Shown here piece by piece: positions 26,201 to 39,295 of a stretch of 64,000 bases of DNA. The stretch spans positions 509,501-573,500 of the forward strand of contig JAJTWR010000410.1 of the NCBI GenBank assembly GCA_021613335.1, read 5' to 3'. This stretch comes from Whitmania pigra. Taxonomy: Eukaryota > Annelida > Clitellata > Hirudinida > Haemopidae. The position numbers were made by a program, and so were the translations under genes. The notes under the pieces were generated by a model. It ran no database searches, was not told where the DNA came from, and saw nothing but the letters and a program-made list of their open reading frames with translations. How positions within the stretch are numbered: the first letter of the stretch is position 1; each line of letters starts with the position of its first letter.

Positions 26201-28393
26201 CAATTTGTAATTTAAATATTGCAGACCATGTTCGAGTCTGTGGCTTCGAGTTGTCGTCTGGGATACAAGCCTGGTCGTCCTTGGTCTGGTGTGACGGCAG
26301 TGGTTGATTTTTGCACTCATTCGCACAAAGATTTCAACAACATGAACAACGGTTGCACTACTGTAAGCTTCCTGGGAATAATTTATTTATGACTGTTGTA
26401 TTGTATTTAACTACTATTTTTATGATTAATTAGCTTATTTTTATTTAAATATTTAATTTGTAACTTTTGAGGGAGTTCTGCTTGCATTTGCATCTAGCTG
26501 ATATTAGAGTGTCTTATGCATTCAGTGGAGGTGCATGCAGGTGTGTAGGTTTAAGTCAGATTTTGGCCATTGCCAATGGAACCTAGAAATGCAGGTAAGA
26601 ACCCAGTGAACCAAGCTGCGCGCCATCTGTCATTGAAGGCCATCTTTGTAATTAAAGTACAGGATTACAATGTTCTTTTGTTGTTCTTACAAAATGTTTT
26701 AACCATTTATTTCTAGGTACTTACTTTAACCAAGCACAGGGGTCTGGAAAAGCCTGAAGATGAGCAGTTGCACGTGCTGCCCTTGTGCGTTCTCGACTCT
26801 ACAGATGAGTTTGGAAGCAGGGAAGGCTTGATAAGAAAAATGCAATCAGGTGCTTTGGAGTGTCTCAATTCCTTTCCTTCTGTCATGAGGATTAGGGCTA
26901 CACCTTACATGTGCAAACGTAAACAGAGACTAGCAAAGGCCAATCTAAAGAAAAAAATTTGTTGGAATAGTTTTGGCAGTCTTGTAAGAAAATATAAGAA
27001 AAATGTTCCCCTGCCTCAGAAAAGTTACATTAACAAAATGTACAACTATGCACCAATTCTGAAAAATGCATCCATGCATGGCATTTGTCTCAAATCCAGG
27101 GAAGCTAGTAAGCCGGCTGATTTTACTTATTCTAACCAAATTGCAGCCAAAAGTTCATCCACAGTACTACCAGCCTTTTCTCAATTTGTATCCAGTCTTT
27201 CCACTTTCAGAAAGTTCAGAGAGAATGATTCAAATTTATTGCAGAGGTTACCAGCTGCAAAATTGGATTTGAATTATCTTAAAGTCAATGTGCCCATTAC
27301 AAGTAGGAATTGCAGTGAACCATATTCTGCTATGAAAGGAAATAACACAAAGTGTGTGATTGATTTGTTGCCTTCCACAATTCCTTCTGCTAGTAATTTG
27401 AGCAGCCATTTGATGCCTCAAGGTATAACATCTGTTAATGACAAATGGACGTCTCAATTTAACCTTAATGACTCATCAGACCTTCAGCTTCATTTGACTA
27501 ATCGAGACAAAGAGTCCACTGCAACATTTCCAAATGTTTCCAACAATGTTTTATCAGGCCATTTGCATTTGTATCAGAATGTAGCTCGGGCATTTCCAGA
27601 ATCTCTTGAGCATTTCACAAGTCACAAGGATGTTAATAAAGGAGAGGGAAATTCGAATGCTTTACTTTTAAATAGCTGTAATTCATCAGGCCAGATTGAT
27701 AAGAAAGATGAGAATTTAAAACCACAAGTTGAGCAGAAATTGGAAATTTTCACTAATAATTGTGACGTATTTCAGGATGGTGGCATCGGAGGTGTTGCTA
27801 TTGCTTTAACACATGGTTCATTGCTTTTTGAGGTTGCAAAAAGAGAGCTTCATGCTACAACTGCGTTAAAGCATCCAGATAGGTCGCAGCCCACTAGAAT
27901 GTCTCTGGTTTTCTATCAACATAAAAGTTTGAACCGAGCTCATCACGGCAGGGCGGAATACGAAAAGAAACTCAAGGAAAAAAGAGAAAAAAAGCTAGAA
28001 GAGATGACGCTTGCCTCACAAAAGTGCCTCCAAGAAGAACCCACTTTAATTCCAGATATAAAAATTGAAAGGGAGGGTGAAAACATGTTTTCTTCTGGGC
28101 AGCATCAGAATGACTTTAATTTTCGTCTTTGGGCTCTGCAACAGCATTCAAATTCATCCACAATTTCTGGAAATATCAAACAAAATGACAATTTTCTACT
28201 AGGTTTTCCAAAAGATCCATCCAAAGAATCAAATCGTCAGTGCTTACAGGAACCCCTCAATGATCTGAGGTGGCAGAAAGCAAAAGAAGGCATGCAAGTG
28301 AAAGTGGTCCGAGGGCCTTCAGATAAATATAGTCAGGCTGATGGTGCTGTTGGCTCATTTTTGTCATCTTTCATTTTGGATAAGAAGCATTAA
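23279..28393 (+). CDS. TET: TET methylcytosine dioxygenase
   Basis: Fe(II)/2-oxoglutarate dioxygenase that oxidises 5-methylcytosine in DNA; nuclear. Exon 1 (23279-24131) codes for about 284 Ser-rich residues ending in FPQCNC, the start of the Cys-rich region. Further exons encode [64 protein letters not shown] and [14 protein letters not shown]. The exon near 26310 has the iron-binding HxD triplet as HKD in [14 protein letters not shown]. The last exon (from 26717) has DEQLHVLPL and DEFGSREG, then a low-complexity insert of about 300 residues, then [20 protein letters not shown], with the distal iron ligand in ELHATT and the 2-oxoglutarate Arg in [15 protein letters not shown]. All catalytic residues are present. 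No CXXC DNA-binding domain is visible. A likely poly(A) signal lies near 28685. Confidence 0.93.
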
Positions 28394-30138
28394 TTTATTT
28401 TTAAGGTTGTAGGTAGTGTATTTGTTTTCATTTAATTTATCACATTCAAGCATTTTTGATTATTTCTGCAAACTTGCAAATGTTTGTTTCGTCAATGTGA
28501 TTTTGCATGTTTTGGAAACGTAACCTGATGCGACGTTGAACTGTTTGGATATTTACATGGACGGATACCTTAAAGATCTCCTTAAAGATTTATATTAAGC
28601 ATTATTGATGCTGCAAAGCAAGGCTGCATGCCCTTAATTTTCTTAAAGCACTGAATTGTATTTGGGTTGCTTTAAGCTTTATGCCAATAAATTAATTTGT
28701 AGATAAATTCCTCAAATGTTCATTTTACATGGAGATGTTAGCATGCCATATTTCGAGCATATTTATTTGCAGAATCGGCCGTAGCAGTAGCACGTGCAAC
28801 GCTCACTCATTTTATTGTCATAGGGCCTTGTTTGACAATATATATTTAAAAGAGGTGGATTTGAGAGCTTTCCAGGGTTCGGTTCCTCATCTCAGGTGAA
28901 TATTTTATCTGTTGTTTGCCGGATTCACTGCTACATATACATCGCCACTGTTCAGGCAGCTTCTTGTACCATTAGATCCAACCGTTAGTAGTTTACCTTG
29001 GAATGTACATCCTTTGTACTTTTAGATCGTGCGTTAGTCAATTGTTTTTCATTTTGAATTTTTTTTTCTGGGAATGTAGTTGATTTTTGTTAATTAGGAT
29101 TAAAATGATTTATTTTGGAGTAATAATATCAATCATTCATTATTAAGATGTGGTTGAGTTTTCTTTTAAAAGAGTCTGAAACCATAATGGATAAAGAACA
29201 TTCCCAGCGAATGTTAAAGACACATCTAACTTTGCGAAAAAAATAACAAAAATATATTTCGTTAAAAGTTTAAAACGGCAAAGATCAATAGTATTGGTTG
29301 ATCATCGCGAACAATTGAAATTTAAAAGTTTAATTTTAAATGATTTAAATTTAATTAAAGAATAATTCGTAGGATGTGAAATTTGTGAGGTTTATTACAA
29401 GTGTTTATTATAGGAGGGCAAAGTGCCTCTCTATCCCTATTAGTTTGCTTTTTTCACATTATAGGTTTGGATAGCTAAATTACAAGTGTCTGCTTTTCTT
29501 ATATGTCCTTAAAAAATACTTAATGTGAAATCAATTGTTTGCCTCTAATCCACCAACACCACATTTTACTGTTGTGTTATCTACATAAATATAAGAAAAT
29601 TTACCCCCACCCTGACCAATTTTAAAATCCTGGCTGAGTTTTATCGATGTATGCTGAATTGAATAGAGAAAGAAGAAATAACTTATCATTATCCACTTAT
29701 TTTGTCTGAGAAGAGGATATTTCTCTGATTAGGCAATTTGTGTTACCTTAAGATATGTGGACACGCCAGTCTGTAACTATTCCTGTGGATGAAAGAAAGC
29801 AGAAGTGAATGGTAATTATATTGGTATGGCGAGGCTGCCACAGCTCTAATTTGTTTATCGGTTATCAAGGCAGACTGCATCTCCCCCGGCATTGCCTCAA
29901 CCTCAATTTCATTCTATGTTCAACAGATTTAATGGCTCAATGGCTCTGCTGTTCTTATCAACTTAAGCTCCCTCTAGGCTTTGTTCACATTTCCACTAAA
30001 ATAATTTTATGCGAGAAAATGTTTTCCTAGCTACATATCATTCAACAAAGCTGATATGTTTTCTTTTCCAATCATGACCATCCTTGGAGCTCTTCAAGAT
30101 ATGCCTCTGATGTCATGCATATTATGTCATAAAAATCA

Positions 30139-30176
<38 letters not shown>

Positions 30177-30794
30177 TATTATTATTATTATTATTATATT
30201 ATTATTATTATTAAGCAACTGACAAGTTAAATATGCTCTTTAAAAGTCTTCTGTACCCCAAACTGATGGCAAAATACTCGAAATCATTTGGTCTCTAAAA
30301 TCCTCACTAGCTTGCATAATGAAATATCTGGAATGAAGCATTGCTCAGTCAAAATGAACAGTGTAAGAAGTTCTGACTGAGCATTAAGACGACAAGTTAC
30401 TAGTGAGCAGACTTAACTCCTGTTTTAATTTATTTTGTGAATGCGTTTAAACACTGCTGTCAGAAAATCAAATAAATAAAAGCCCTAAGTCTCTCTGAAG
30501 AATCTTCAAATGTTTCGAGAAATTTCTACTAAACTGAACTGAAAACATTATAAAAAAGGCACATTTAAAAACATTAACTGATAAGTTAAAAACCTTGTTT
30601 GTACAAAATTGATCCAAAGATTGATTGTTAGCCCCTCCTGGGTGTCTGAAATGCAGATCAGCACGTAAATGCAACACACAATGTCAAGCAATAGGCCAAC
30701 TCCAAAAGGTCAAACAAGGAAATATAACTACAGTGATGTGCTATTGAACTTAAAAGCAGATAACATGGGCAGGCGTGAAAGGAGAAAGTCCAAA
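28394..30794. other. Intergenic and 3' UTRs, TET to claudin-like gene
   Basis: Holds the TET 3' UTR and an ATT microsatellite. A 73-codon plus frame at 29809-30030 has no support. Nothing else recognised. Confidence 0.5.
30140..30213. repeat. (ATT)n microsatellite
   Basis: About 70 bp of ATT units with one ACT and one shortened unit. Confidence 0.95.
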
Positions 30795-31874
30795 TCATTT
30801 TCCGACGAGAGCGTACGGAGGATGAGTGCGGCCCGTGAGAACTGCAAGCCAAATGAGGAGACCACCAGAAATGAAGGTGAGAACGCAGGCGGCAACTTCA
30901 AATCCCCACGAATATGAGAGTTGATTATTGTTCGGATCACCGCCCACCCAGAATTCCTTGCACTGGAGCTTGAAAGCATTGTCAGCAAATGCCATAGCAG
31001 CCATCATAATGAACATGCCTGAAAATATTTGCTTTATTATTTGTTTTAAGTCTGACCTCCATTAAAGTCTGACATCAAATTACAAACCCCATTCCTTATC
31101 ATAATAATTAATAAAAAAACTTCATATCAAGCATCCAACCACAAAGAAAAGTAAATACAATCTTTCTCATATTTATGGCATTCACACTACAAAATCAATA
31201 AATCTCCATAAGATTGTTCTGCATAGTATCACTAATAAAAAAAAAAAATAAAAAATACCACATATGAATTACATAAGGTCTCAATCCTTTAGAAATTACA
31301 AGCACAAATCATTTTCATTGGATAATAAGCAAAACATACCAGCAACGATGAAGAGAATTGGAGTGACATAAATCAAACATCTTTGGCAACAATCGTCGTT
31401 CTTTTGTCCACAAATCCATTTGCATAGCACCCATATAAATAGGAAAAATACAAAGATAACTCCAATAATCTGGAGAATTAATCCAATTATGGCTGCCACC
31501 TGCACTGTAACTAGCCAGGCTAGAGATGATTACAAAAAGAAAATTTAATATATATGGCCTTTGCATAAAATCCATAAAACCATGACCCATTACAGATGCC
31601 ATGTTTACTTACCTGGATTGAGCCATGGTTGGATGTTCTTATAATATGATGAGGTAATTGCATGGCATCCATCGTACGTTTTAGGTATGACTTCATGCGG
31701 ATGGACATAATCATGAAAGCATGCAATCCATAGCCCCAGGTTTAAAAAATCCGATCTCGACGATGAACTCGACTTCAGCCAGTGACTGGTTAACACTGCG
31801 ATCAAATGACATAAAACTGCTGCCACTACAAAAACCGCTGTCACAAGAAGCAACAAAACTCGATTGGAATACAT
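30795..31874 (-). CDS. Claudin/PMP22-type four-pass membrane protein
   Basis: Three coding exons: 31874 to about 31606, about 31496 to 31338, and about 31019 to 30795. Exon 1 begins MYSNRVLLLLVTAVFVVAAV, a first membrane helix, followed by an extracellular loop with HWLK and GLWIAC, close to the W-GLW-C signature of the PMP22/EMP/claudin superfamily. Exon 2 (VQVAAIIGLILQIIGVIFVF then VTPILFIVAG) gives helices two and three with a Cys-rich cytosolic turn (CCQRC). Exon 3 gives a second extracellular loop and a fourth helix (VAACVLTFISGGLLIWLAVL), then a short tail ending ALVGK. Phases agree at both junctions (NP|VQVAA; VAG|MFIMMA). Such proteins act in cell junctions or membrane organisation; the exact subfamily is not resolved. 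No clear PDZ-binding C-terminus is present. Confidence 0.75.
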
Positions 31875-33214
31875 TTCCTCCTGCTTTAATTTTTCTTGAC
31901 AATAAGATCAGTAATCAGAACCGCCACTGACAATTCTTCTAAACATCCCACACAGCAATGCGGGCTAACATATTGATATAGCCTCTGTATTAGCAACAGC
32001 GCAGGAGCCCAGCCGAGTGTTGCTCGACCAGAATGATGAATAATCTGAATTCCTTCGTGATATAACTCTCGTAATTATCGTAATTAGTAAAGCAAAGTAA
32101 TCGTAACTCAGCAATTAAAAGTCCATATTTAAAATCAAACACCCTTATTTCCCATATGAGAAGCAAATTAGCGTCAGAGTCCAAGTTCATCCTTAAATAA
32201 TATTTCCATAACGTTACACAACCGTAAAGGTGTAGATTCTTAAGAAGGAACATTAATACCCATTAAGGCGACAATTTCTTTATCACACATAATTATGCGT
32301 CAAACATTTTAGTTATTGCTGTCTTGATCTGAAAGTTTGGCTGTGGATCCATCGTAAAACTAAGTTTTATTAAAAGTCAAATTATAAATATAAAAAAAAT
32401 CTCGATCGTAGCAGAAGCTCGATCCAACTTTAATGAATTTAATTCAGTAAAAGTTTATTATAAGAAACTGTTGGCGCGAACTAATTGATCAATCAGTAAA
32501 GTCCAGGATTTTGTTTAGTTTTTATTAAATTAATAAATTTCTCAAACAGAAAAGCCACTATAAGAGCTCTTTTTTCTTAAGAAACCAAGATTTATTGTTC
32601 TGAGCGAAACATACAAAAGCTAATATGTGGCTCATTTCATCACTCAAGGATCAATTTAGAGATCCCAAAATCTAGATTTCATATCAAATGTACCTACGGA
32701 GATACTTTGTGAACTACAAATATCCACTAGCTTTCTAATGGCAGAATATAAGTTCCACTTGTGTATTTTAGCCGTTCAATCTTTTGTATGATGTCGATAT
32801 TGCAACACCTTATTTAGAAATCAATCAGTTACTATTTAATTTAAAATAAGATAAAACAAAATAATGTATTATCAGACTTTCGTGATCTCTAAAGTTAAGT
32901 TTCATTTTTATGAGAAATATTTATTTCTTTATTGTTATTTAAATTTTTATAATATTTTTTAATAAATATTATATAGTTCTCTTGTTTTGATGTCAATGAT
33001 TTGATTCTATGTTCTATTTAGTTTGCTTTACCAAGTCTTGTGTTTTATTATATTGGTTGTTATATCTGCCTTCTTTAGTACCGGTAGATCATTTGCAAAA
33101 GGCAGGTGATTTGGCTTATTTGAAAGTTTAATGCATTATTTTATCCCAAATATTTAATAACGGAAGTTTTTAGCCATAAAAATAATATGACTAAGCGTTT
33201 TTTTAGCCCCATAA
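31875..33214. other. Intergenic between divergent claudin-like and PLAA genes
   Basis: AT-rich; no gene recognised. Probably holds both promoters. A minus frame at 31990-32253 has no family similarity. Confidence 0.5.
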
Positions 33215-36200
33215 ATGGATGCCCATTATAGTCTTAGCTGCTCGCTTTATGGCCACGAAAAAGATGTACGAGGTCTTGCACCTCTTTACCAGCCGAATGG
33301 AGCATTTGTTTCAGTTTCGAGAGACATTACATCTAAAGTTTGGGTCCAAAATGAGTTAGATGTCTTAGTATTTATATTTAGGTGAAAATCTTACCTAATA
33401 AATTAAGATAATAGATTATGCATTAGTTCTAATTGGTTTTTAGTGTATATTGTGAAGAAACGTTGTAGTGTTTTTCACCAGATACATACCAAAAGAAAAA
33501 ATAAAAATATATTCACTTATTAAATAAGTTTTTTGTTTTTTTAAGATCCGATGTGAGCTACCAAGAGGGCATGTCACTTGGTGGTCATGAGAATTTTGTT
33601 TCTTGTGTCTGTGTTCTTCCACCTGACTCAGATCACCCCCAAGGCCTCATCCTCACAGGAAGCAATGACTGCAGCATATTGGCTTACACCATCAATTCTC
33701 CTGCTCCCATATATAAGCTTACTGGACATACCAATGCTGGTTTGTTATTTTCTAAGTAACATAGCATGGAAATATTTTGAGGTTATTTGTTTAGGATACT
33801 TTTCTTTTAGTTTGTGCCCTAGCTGCTGGCAAGTTTGGGATGTTTGTGAGTGGATCATGGGATCACACTGCAAGGTTGTGGGTTAAGCAGGAGCACATCA
33901 CAACTTTCATTGGTAAATTTAATTTTGGAAATACTGGTTTTATGTAAGAATTACAAACATTGGTTTTCTTTAATAGGACACGAGGCTGCAGTGTGGTGTG
34001 TTGCGCTTTTGCCAGGAGATGAACGAGTTATCACCGGATCGGCCGATAAGACCATCAGACTGTGGAAGGAAGGGAAAGTCCAGCATGTATTCAAGGGTTG
34101 GTTAAGATTTTTATTTGCTAATTATCGAATAACGATGACTTTATTGTGAAATTGCAGGTCACACAGATTGCGTCCGAGGTCTTGCTATCATGGATCCAAA
34201 TCACTTTTTGTCTTGTGCTAACGACATGACCATTCGTTTGTGGGAGCTTTCGGGCACTTGTCACCACATATTCACCGGACACTCGAACTACGTCTATTCT
34301 TTGGCTTGTTTGAGTCCAAATATGGAATTTGCTAGTTGCGGTGAAGATCGATCATTAAAGATTTGGAAAAAAGGCGAGTGCGTTCAAACGATTGCGCATC
34401 CTACGCAATCTGTCTGGTGTGTTTGTGCACTTCCTAATGGTGACATTGCCACTGGCGCAAGGTAATTTTAATCTATTTTGGTTAGCAATGCTGGAAATTA
34501 ATCCAAATATTATTGTTTTATGGCATTGTAGCGATGGAGTCGTGAGAATTTTTACTCAAGACCCTAGTAGGGTTGCCGAGCCTCAAGTCATCTCTGAGTA
34601 TCAGGAATCAGTTGCTAAAAGCTCAATACCAGCTCAGATTGGTGACATAAAGACTGAAGAATTGCCTGGTCCTGATGCTCTGCATATACCTGGTGGGTGA
34701 TGCAATCGTAACAAAAGAACAAATTTAATAATCTCTATATGCAGGATACTTACACAGATTATAAAATGAGTTTGAAATGAATTATTTCATTAGCAATCAT
34801 ATTTTAATCATCATTACATGTTAACTTACTATTTTAGTGCCTTAATGCATTAAATAGGAAAAAAGGAGGGTCAAACTTTGATGATTAGAAGAAAGAATGC
34901 CATTGAAGCTTATCAGTGGAGCCAGTTGAAGGGCGAGTGGCAGAAAGTTGGAGATGTTGTTGGAGGTGAATCAAGTGGTTCCAAGGAAAAGGATGCAATG
35001 TTTGAGGGAGAGGTTTGTCAATTTTGCTTTGTATGAGTGTCCTCTTTGAGGGTAGATGGTGCATTTGTTAAGGGGTTTTTATGAGTTTGAATTAAGTTTT
35101 ATAGATTTATTGAGGATCTTGATAAGGATGGTTATTTGTAAATGTTAATTAATATTGTTAATTGCTCATGCCTTATTTCATTTACTTTTTGTAGAAATAT
35201 GATTATGTGTTTGATGTCAACCTGAGCGAAGGTCAACCAATGCTAAAGCTTCCTTATAATTTGACCGAAGACCCTTACATGGCTGCTCATAAATTCTTGG
35301 AAAGAAATGACTTGAGTCCACTGTTTTTGGATCAAGTTGCTGCATTTATCCAGCAACAGACTGGAAGTGTTACTCTTGGTGAAACAGGATCCACATTTGT
35401 AGACCCTTACACTGGTTGGCATTGTTATTTATTATCAAGATCTCAAACATAAACAAGATAAATTTTGTTCAAATTCCATCCAGGTGCCTCAAGATACGTC
35501 ATGGGCAACAAGCTACCAACAGAAAATGGTCAGTCTCCTCCAAAACCAGTTGCCAGTTCTCAACATGGTATATTTTACAAGTTCTTTTATTGTTGGCATA
35601 AAATGTTCTAATTTCTGGTTTGGCTTTATAGAAAAAAAGTCTGATTGGATTTACTTTCCTGAAAAGGAATTTATCAAGTTTGAACAGATTAATATCAATG
35701 GAGTGATAGGTAAGTGATGTGATTTAAGTAATGTGATGTGTATTAAAACGAAAATTGTCGACGACAGGAAAATTAGAGCAATTCAATAGTGATGTTGGAC
35801 AGGAGGCATCGATCAGAAACAGTGATCTTCAGCAAATTAAATTTCTTCTGACGAACAAAAGTACATCGACTCAAGAGACGTGTCAAACCATTCTCATGAT
35901 GCTGGACTGGCCTTCAGGTAACGAGGTTTTTATTCTTCAAAGGGCTTTTCTAAGTTTTCTTATGGTCTTGTTTAAATTCTTAGATCTGTTGTTTCCAGTC
36001 TTGGATGTTCTGCGTTACGTCTTCCTCAATTCCGATCTGTTTGGTGGCTTGCTTTCCCTTAAAGAACCTTCACAACTTTTACAACTGTTCTTTGGAATTA
36101 TCGATCAGGATAACATCAAAAACCGATTTCTTGTAATGAGGGCAATCTGTAACCTATTTCAACATAGTTCTGGCAGGAAAGTTATTCTTGATAATGCCAG

Positions 36201-36555
36201 CATTTTGCTGGAGAATGTGGCTAAGCTGAAAGCCTGCACTGACAAGAATCTTCAGGTGGCAGTGTCTTCATTCTTCTTGAATCTTTCAGTTTTAACCCAT
36301 CAACTAAGTAATGACATGTTAAAGTCTTCAATCTTGTCCAACATCAGCGATTTCGTCACTTTCGTAACAGATGAAGAGGCCTTTTTTAGGTACATTGTAG
36401 CGCTTGGAACTGTTGCCGTCAGTGATGAAATTTATGTTGCCGTTATCAAGTCGTTGGGTCTGGATGTTTGTTTAAAGACTCATCGTTTCGGGTGTGAACC
36501 ACCTTCAGAGAAAGTTAAGAAATCATCTGACTCTCTCCTTGCTTTGTTAAGTTAA
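33215..36555 (+). CDS. PLAA: PLAA/Doa1 (Ufd3): ubiquitin-binding WD40-PFU-PUL cofactor of p97
   Basis: Phospholipase A2-activating protein, which works with the AAA ATPase p97/VCP in ubiquitin-dependent sorting and degradation. ATG at 33215 ([20 protein letters not shown]). WD40 repeats follow: [40 protein letters not shown] then [35 protein letters not shown] and [19 protein letters not shown]. The PFU (ubiquitin-binding) domain is in the exons at 34860-35012 and 35196-35411 ([39 protein letters not shown]). DPYTGASRYV matches the DPFTG repeats of human PLAA, here as one copy. The PUL domain (exons from 35768, PALDILRL-like [10 protein letters not shown], then [16 protein letters not shown]) ends at the stop 36553-36555. 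Domain order and spacing are those of the full-length family. Confidence 0.93.
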
Positions 36556-37264
36556 CATCCTTTAAAATAAAAAAAATTAGGGAAACAAGAGCATTGTTAA
36601 TAAAATTTAAACCAGTTTGGACCATCTCTTACTTTACTGTAACTTGTTGTAATTCACATTACATTTATTTAATCTATGTTACGTAGAATAGAATTTTGTA
36701 GTTGTTGACAAGATGACAAATTCCTGAGATGGACTTCTCTAATGACTCATCTGGGTTTCTATTGGATATGCATGGAGATTGGGACAAGAGTTCTTGTGAA
36801 GAAATTTCAACAAAGTTTTGCATATAGATATAAAAATTTTATAGCCATGAGGAGATTGGGGGATGAATGGACATTGGAATTGAGGAAAAAAATATTTAAT
36901 GCTGATTCTAACACTTTAAATTACTGAATCCCATTTAGTAACTCATAGAATATGAATTTTATGAATGTTGAAACAGTAAGCCCTCTGCTTTTGATGAGTT
37001 ATTTTAATCTTAGTTTTGATGTAACGTGTTGTAATAAACGATGGGACTTAACAAATGCCAAATTATACTTGCTTTTATTAAATACATCTTCTATTCACAA
37101 TTGGATAGTTTTACCTGTAATGGCAATGCTTATGCAGCATATCTCGATGCTTTAACAGTTATTGCTAAGATCTACTAAATAGGAATGTTGTTCTTAGGAT
37201 AAGTATTTCTGCGAATCTGAGGTGAGATATTATTCAGCTTCTTGGCTCGGATTAACTTCAAATC
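36556..37264. other. 3' flank of PLAA, no gene
   Basis: Poly(A)-signal-like AATAAA occurs just after the PLAA stop (near 36565). Short frames at 36742-37155 have no support. Confidence 0.5.
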
Positions 37265-37470
37265 GGCTGAGTCATTAGTATTGTCCTGTAAGCTTGTAGC
37301 CGGGAGACGTTGTGGGGGCGAAATTCATTGTTCTGCACTCCACGTCTTGTATGCCTAGCGTCCCTCGAGTAGGGTGTATGCGATGGTGCAAATGAGAGGA
37401 GTTTAGTGTTCTGCATTGTCTTGCACGCCTAGAGCTCGTGTGTGATGATGCAAGTAGGGCGAAGTTCAGT
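37265..37470. repeat. Dispersed GC-richer repeat with tandem sub-units, copy 1
   Basis: Two to three imperfect units of about 70 bp, each with a gaagttcagtgt-like end and a gatgatgcaagtaggg-like block. The last unit is almost identical over about 35 bp to 55465-55500, and a diverged unit lies at 57270-57330. Confidence 0.55.
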
Positions 37471-37850
37471 GTCCTATACCTCTAGCAGAAGCACTTTTTG
37501 TGGCTTCGAAAAACTGTTCAGGCAAAAGGCCTTCCCCTCCCGATAAAATTTCGAATGCCTCGCTGAGGTCTCCTCTATTTTTTCTCTTTTCCAGAGTAGT
37601 TAATTTACATCTACATCTTTCTTCGTAAAAGCTTCTATCATACTGGTCGCCCTTCTTTGTACTATTTCCAACACGTCTATATATTTTCTCAAATGAGGGT
37701 TCCATACTTACACACAGTGCTCAAGATGTGGCCTTACTAATGCTTTATACAATCTCAGTATTACATCCTTGTCCCTACTCACTAATGTAATAGTTTGCCT
37801 TTGGAAAAAGCTGAAATGACGTCCCTGCAACTAACTAAAAAGTTGATGTC
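37471..37850 (-). pseudogene. CR1/L2-type retrotransposon RT C-terminus, decayed
   Basis: Minus-strand translation near 37790-37560 gives LYKALVRPHLEHCV, a stop, VWNPHLRKYIDVLEIVQRRA and, after a frame change, YEERCRCKLTTLEKRKNRGD. This is the hallmark C-terminal segment of CR1/L2/Rex-like reverse transcriptases. Stops and frameshifts show it is dead. Confidence 0.7.
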
Positions 37851-39290
37851 AAATGAAGAAGTAGATAAAGATTAAACAAACGCAATGTCGTAAAAAATTG
37901 GATATTATTCCAAGCATTTGATCTAAAAGGTTAAGCGACATATAGTAGTAGAGAAATCCAACAAAAGGCTGATTATTTGGGCGCTACTAAAATAGCTAGT
38001 ACTAAAAATAAAACTTTTAATAAACATTATATATAGAGTTAAGAATTCAAGGTTTACGTTTGACCAAATATGGGATTTTAAAAAATTTATTAAATTCTTA
38101 CTGTCTCAGGCAGCCCCTGGCAAAAACGTTAAGCGACCCATAGGTTGAAAAGAGCTGCTCTACGCCAACTCGCACGCCAAATGTAATGACGTTTAGCTTG
38201 CCTGTTTAAATTCTAAAGCCTTCCTTAAGCCAGAGGAGCGAATGAATTAAACCTCTGCCAGCAATATTTGCTCAACCCTATCCTACCTGCTCGTTTCTAA
38301 TTTAATGCCATAAATTTTATTATTTTTAATATTATTTGTACGTTCCATTTTTTAAAATCTTTTTTTGAGATGCATACAAAAATAGTAGTTTTAGTGGATT
38401 ATCATGTTTTCATTACATCGTGATGTCACTTTGCACGTGATTATTGAACTACATGGCGTTTAAATATTTTTTTTGTGCTTCAATGCTTCTAAAGATAATG
38501 GAAGGTTTGCTTTGGATAGCTTTTTGTCATGATTGCTGTCGGGAAGTTGCAAGTTTTCCATTTACAAGCTATTACAGAACGATTATCAGGACTAATTGGG
38601 GTCAAGAGTGTTTTGGATAATCGAACAGGGTTGGCAAGGGATGAGAAAGCTGTAAACATATTTTTGATGATGTAACAAATGAAAAACAACAAATTCACAA
38701 TAAACACGATACTATCTGCAATCAAATTTGTATCTCAAGTACCATTTCGAATTCTAAAGACTCACACTGTGCCACAAAGCGACAATTGGAACTTAAGGCT
38801 GCCTTCCACCTTGCTCCATGTTATAAATCTTTATTGGGCTCAGAAACAATTTTAGTTATGCAATTGAAGCAAAGAAGCCAAGGTCGAGAGAGAAATATAT
38901 GTTTGGAGATCTAACTTTCCAAAAGTGTCATTATAAATTTTTTTTTATTCAAATTCCAAAATTACAGTGCGAACACGCGTAGAAGCACTTCTAGATCAGA
39001 CGGTTGCAAATGTTCCAAAGCCAATCAGATAGCGCATTAAAAGCCAGACAGTAGTTTTTGGGCCAGCTACATACTCGAGGTCCAAATGAAAAGAATCAAA
39101 ACCTAGATGTTGTTTAGAATTATTTATTTAATAATTTTATTAAGTTATTATTTAATAGCACATTGACACACTACACATGAGCACCTACATTAGTGGGAAT
39201 GGTGAAATTGCTTTCTGGATGCAAAATAGCAGACATTTCTGGTTTTAGATTTGATGTCGACATCGACGTGTAACATCGACAAGGAGCTGA
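37851..39290. other. Intergenic, no gene recognised
   Basis: AT-rich sequence between two transposon remnants; short frames only. Parts may be further transposon flanks but I saw no match inside the window. Confidence 0.4.
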
Positions 39291-39295
39291 GATTA

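Noticed and set aside
37265..37470. LTR of an LTR retrotransposon or DIRS element
   Set aside because: Related units at 55.4 and 57.3 kb do not flank an internal domain in a consistent way, and no gag/protease/integrase sequence was seen.
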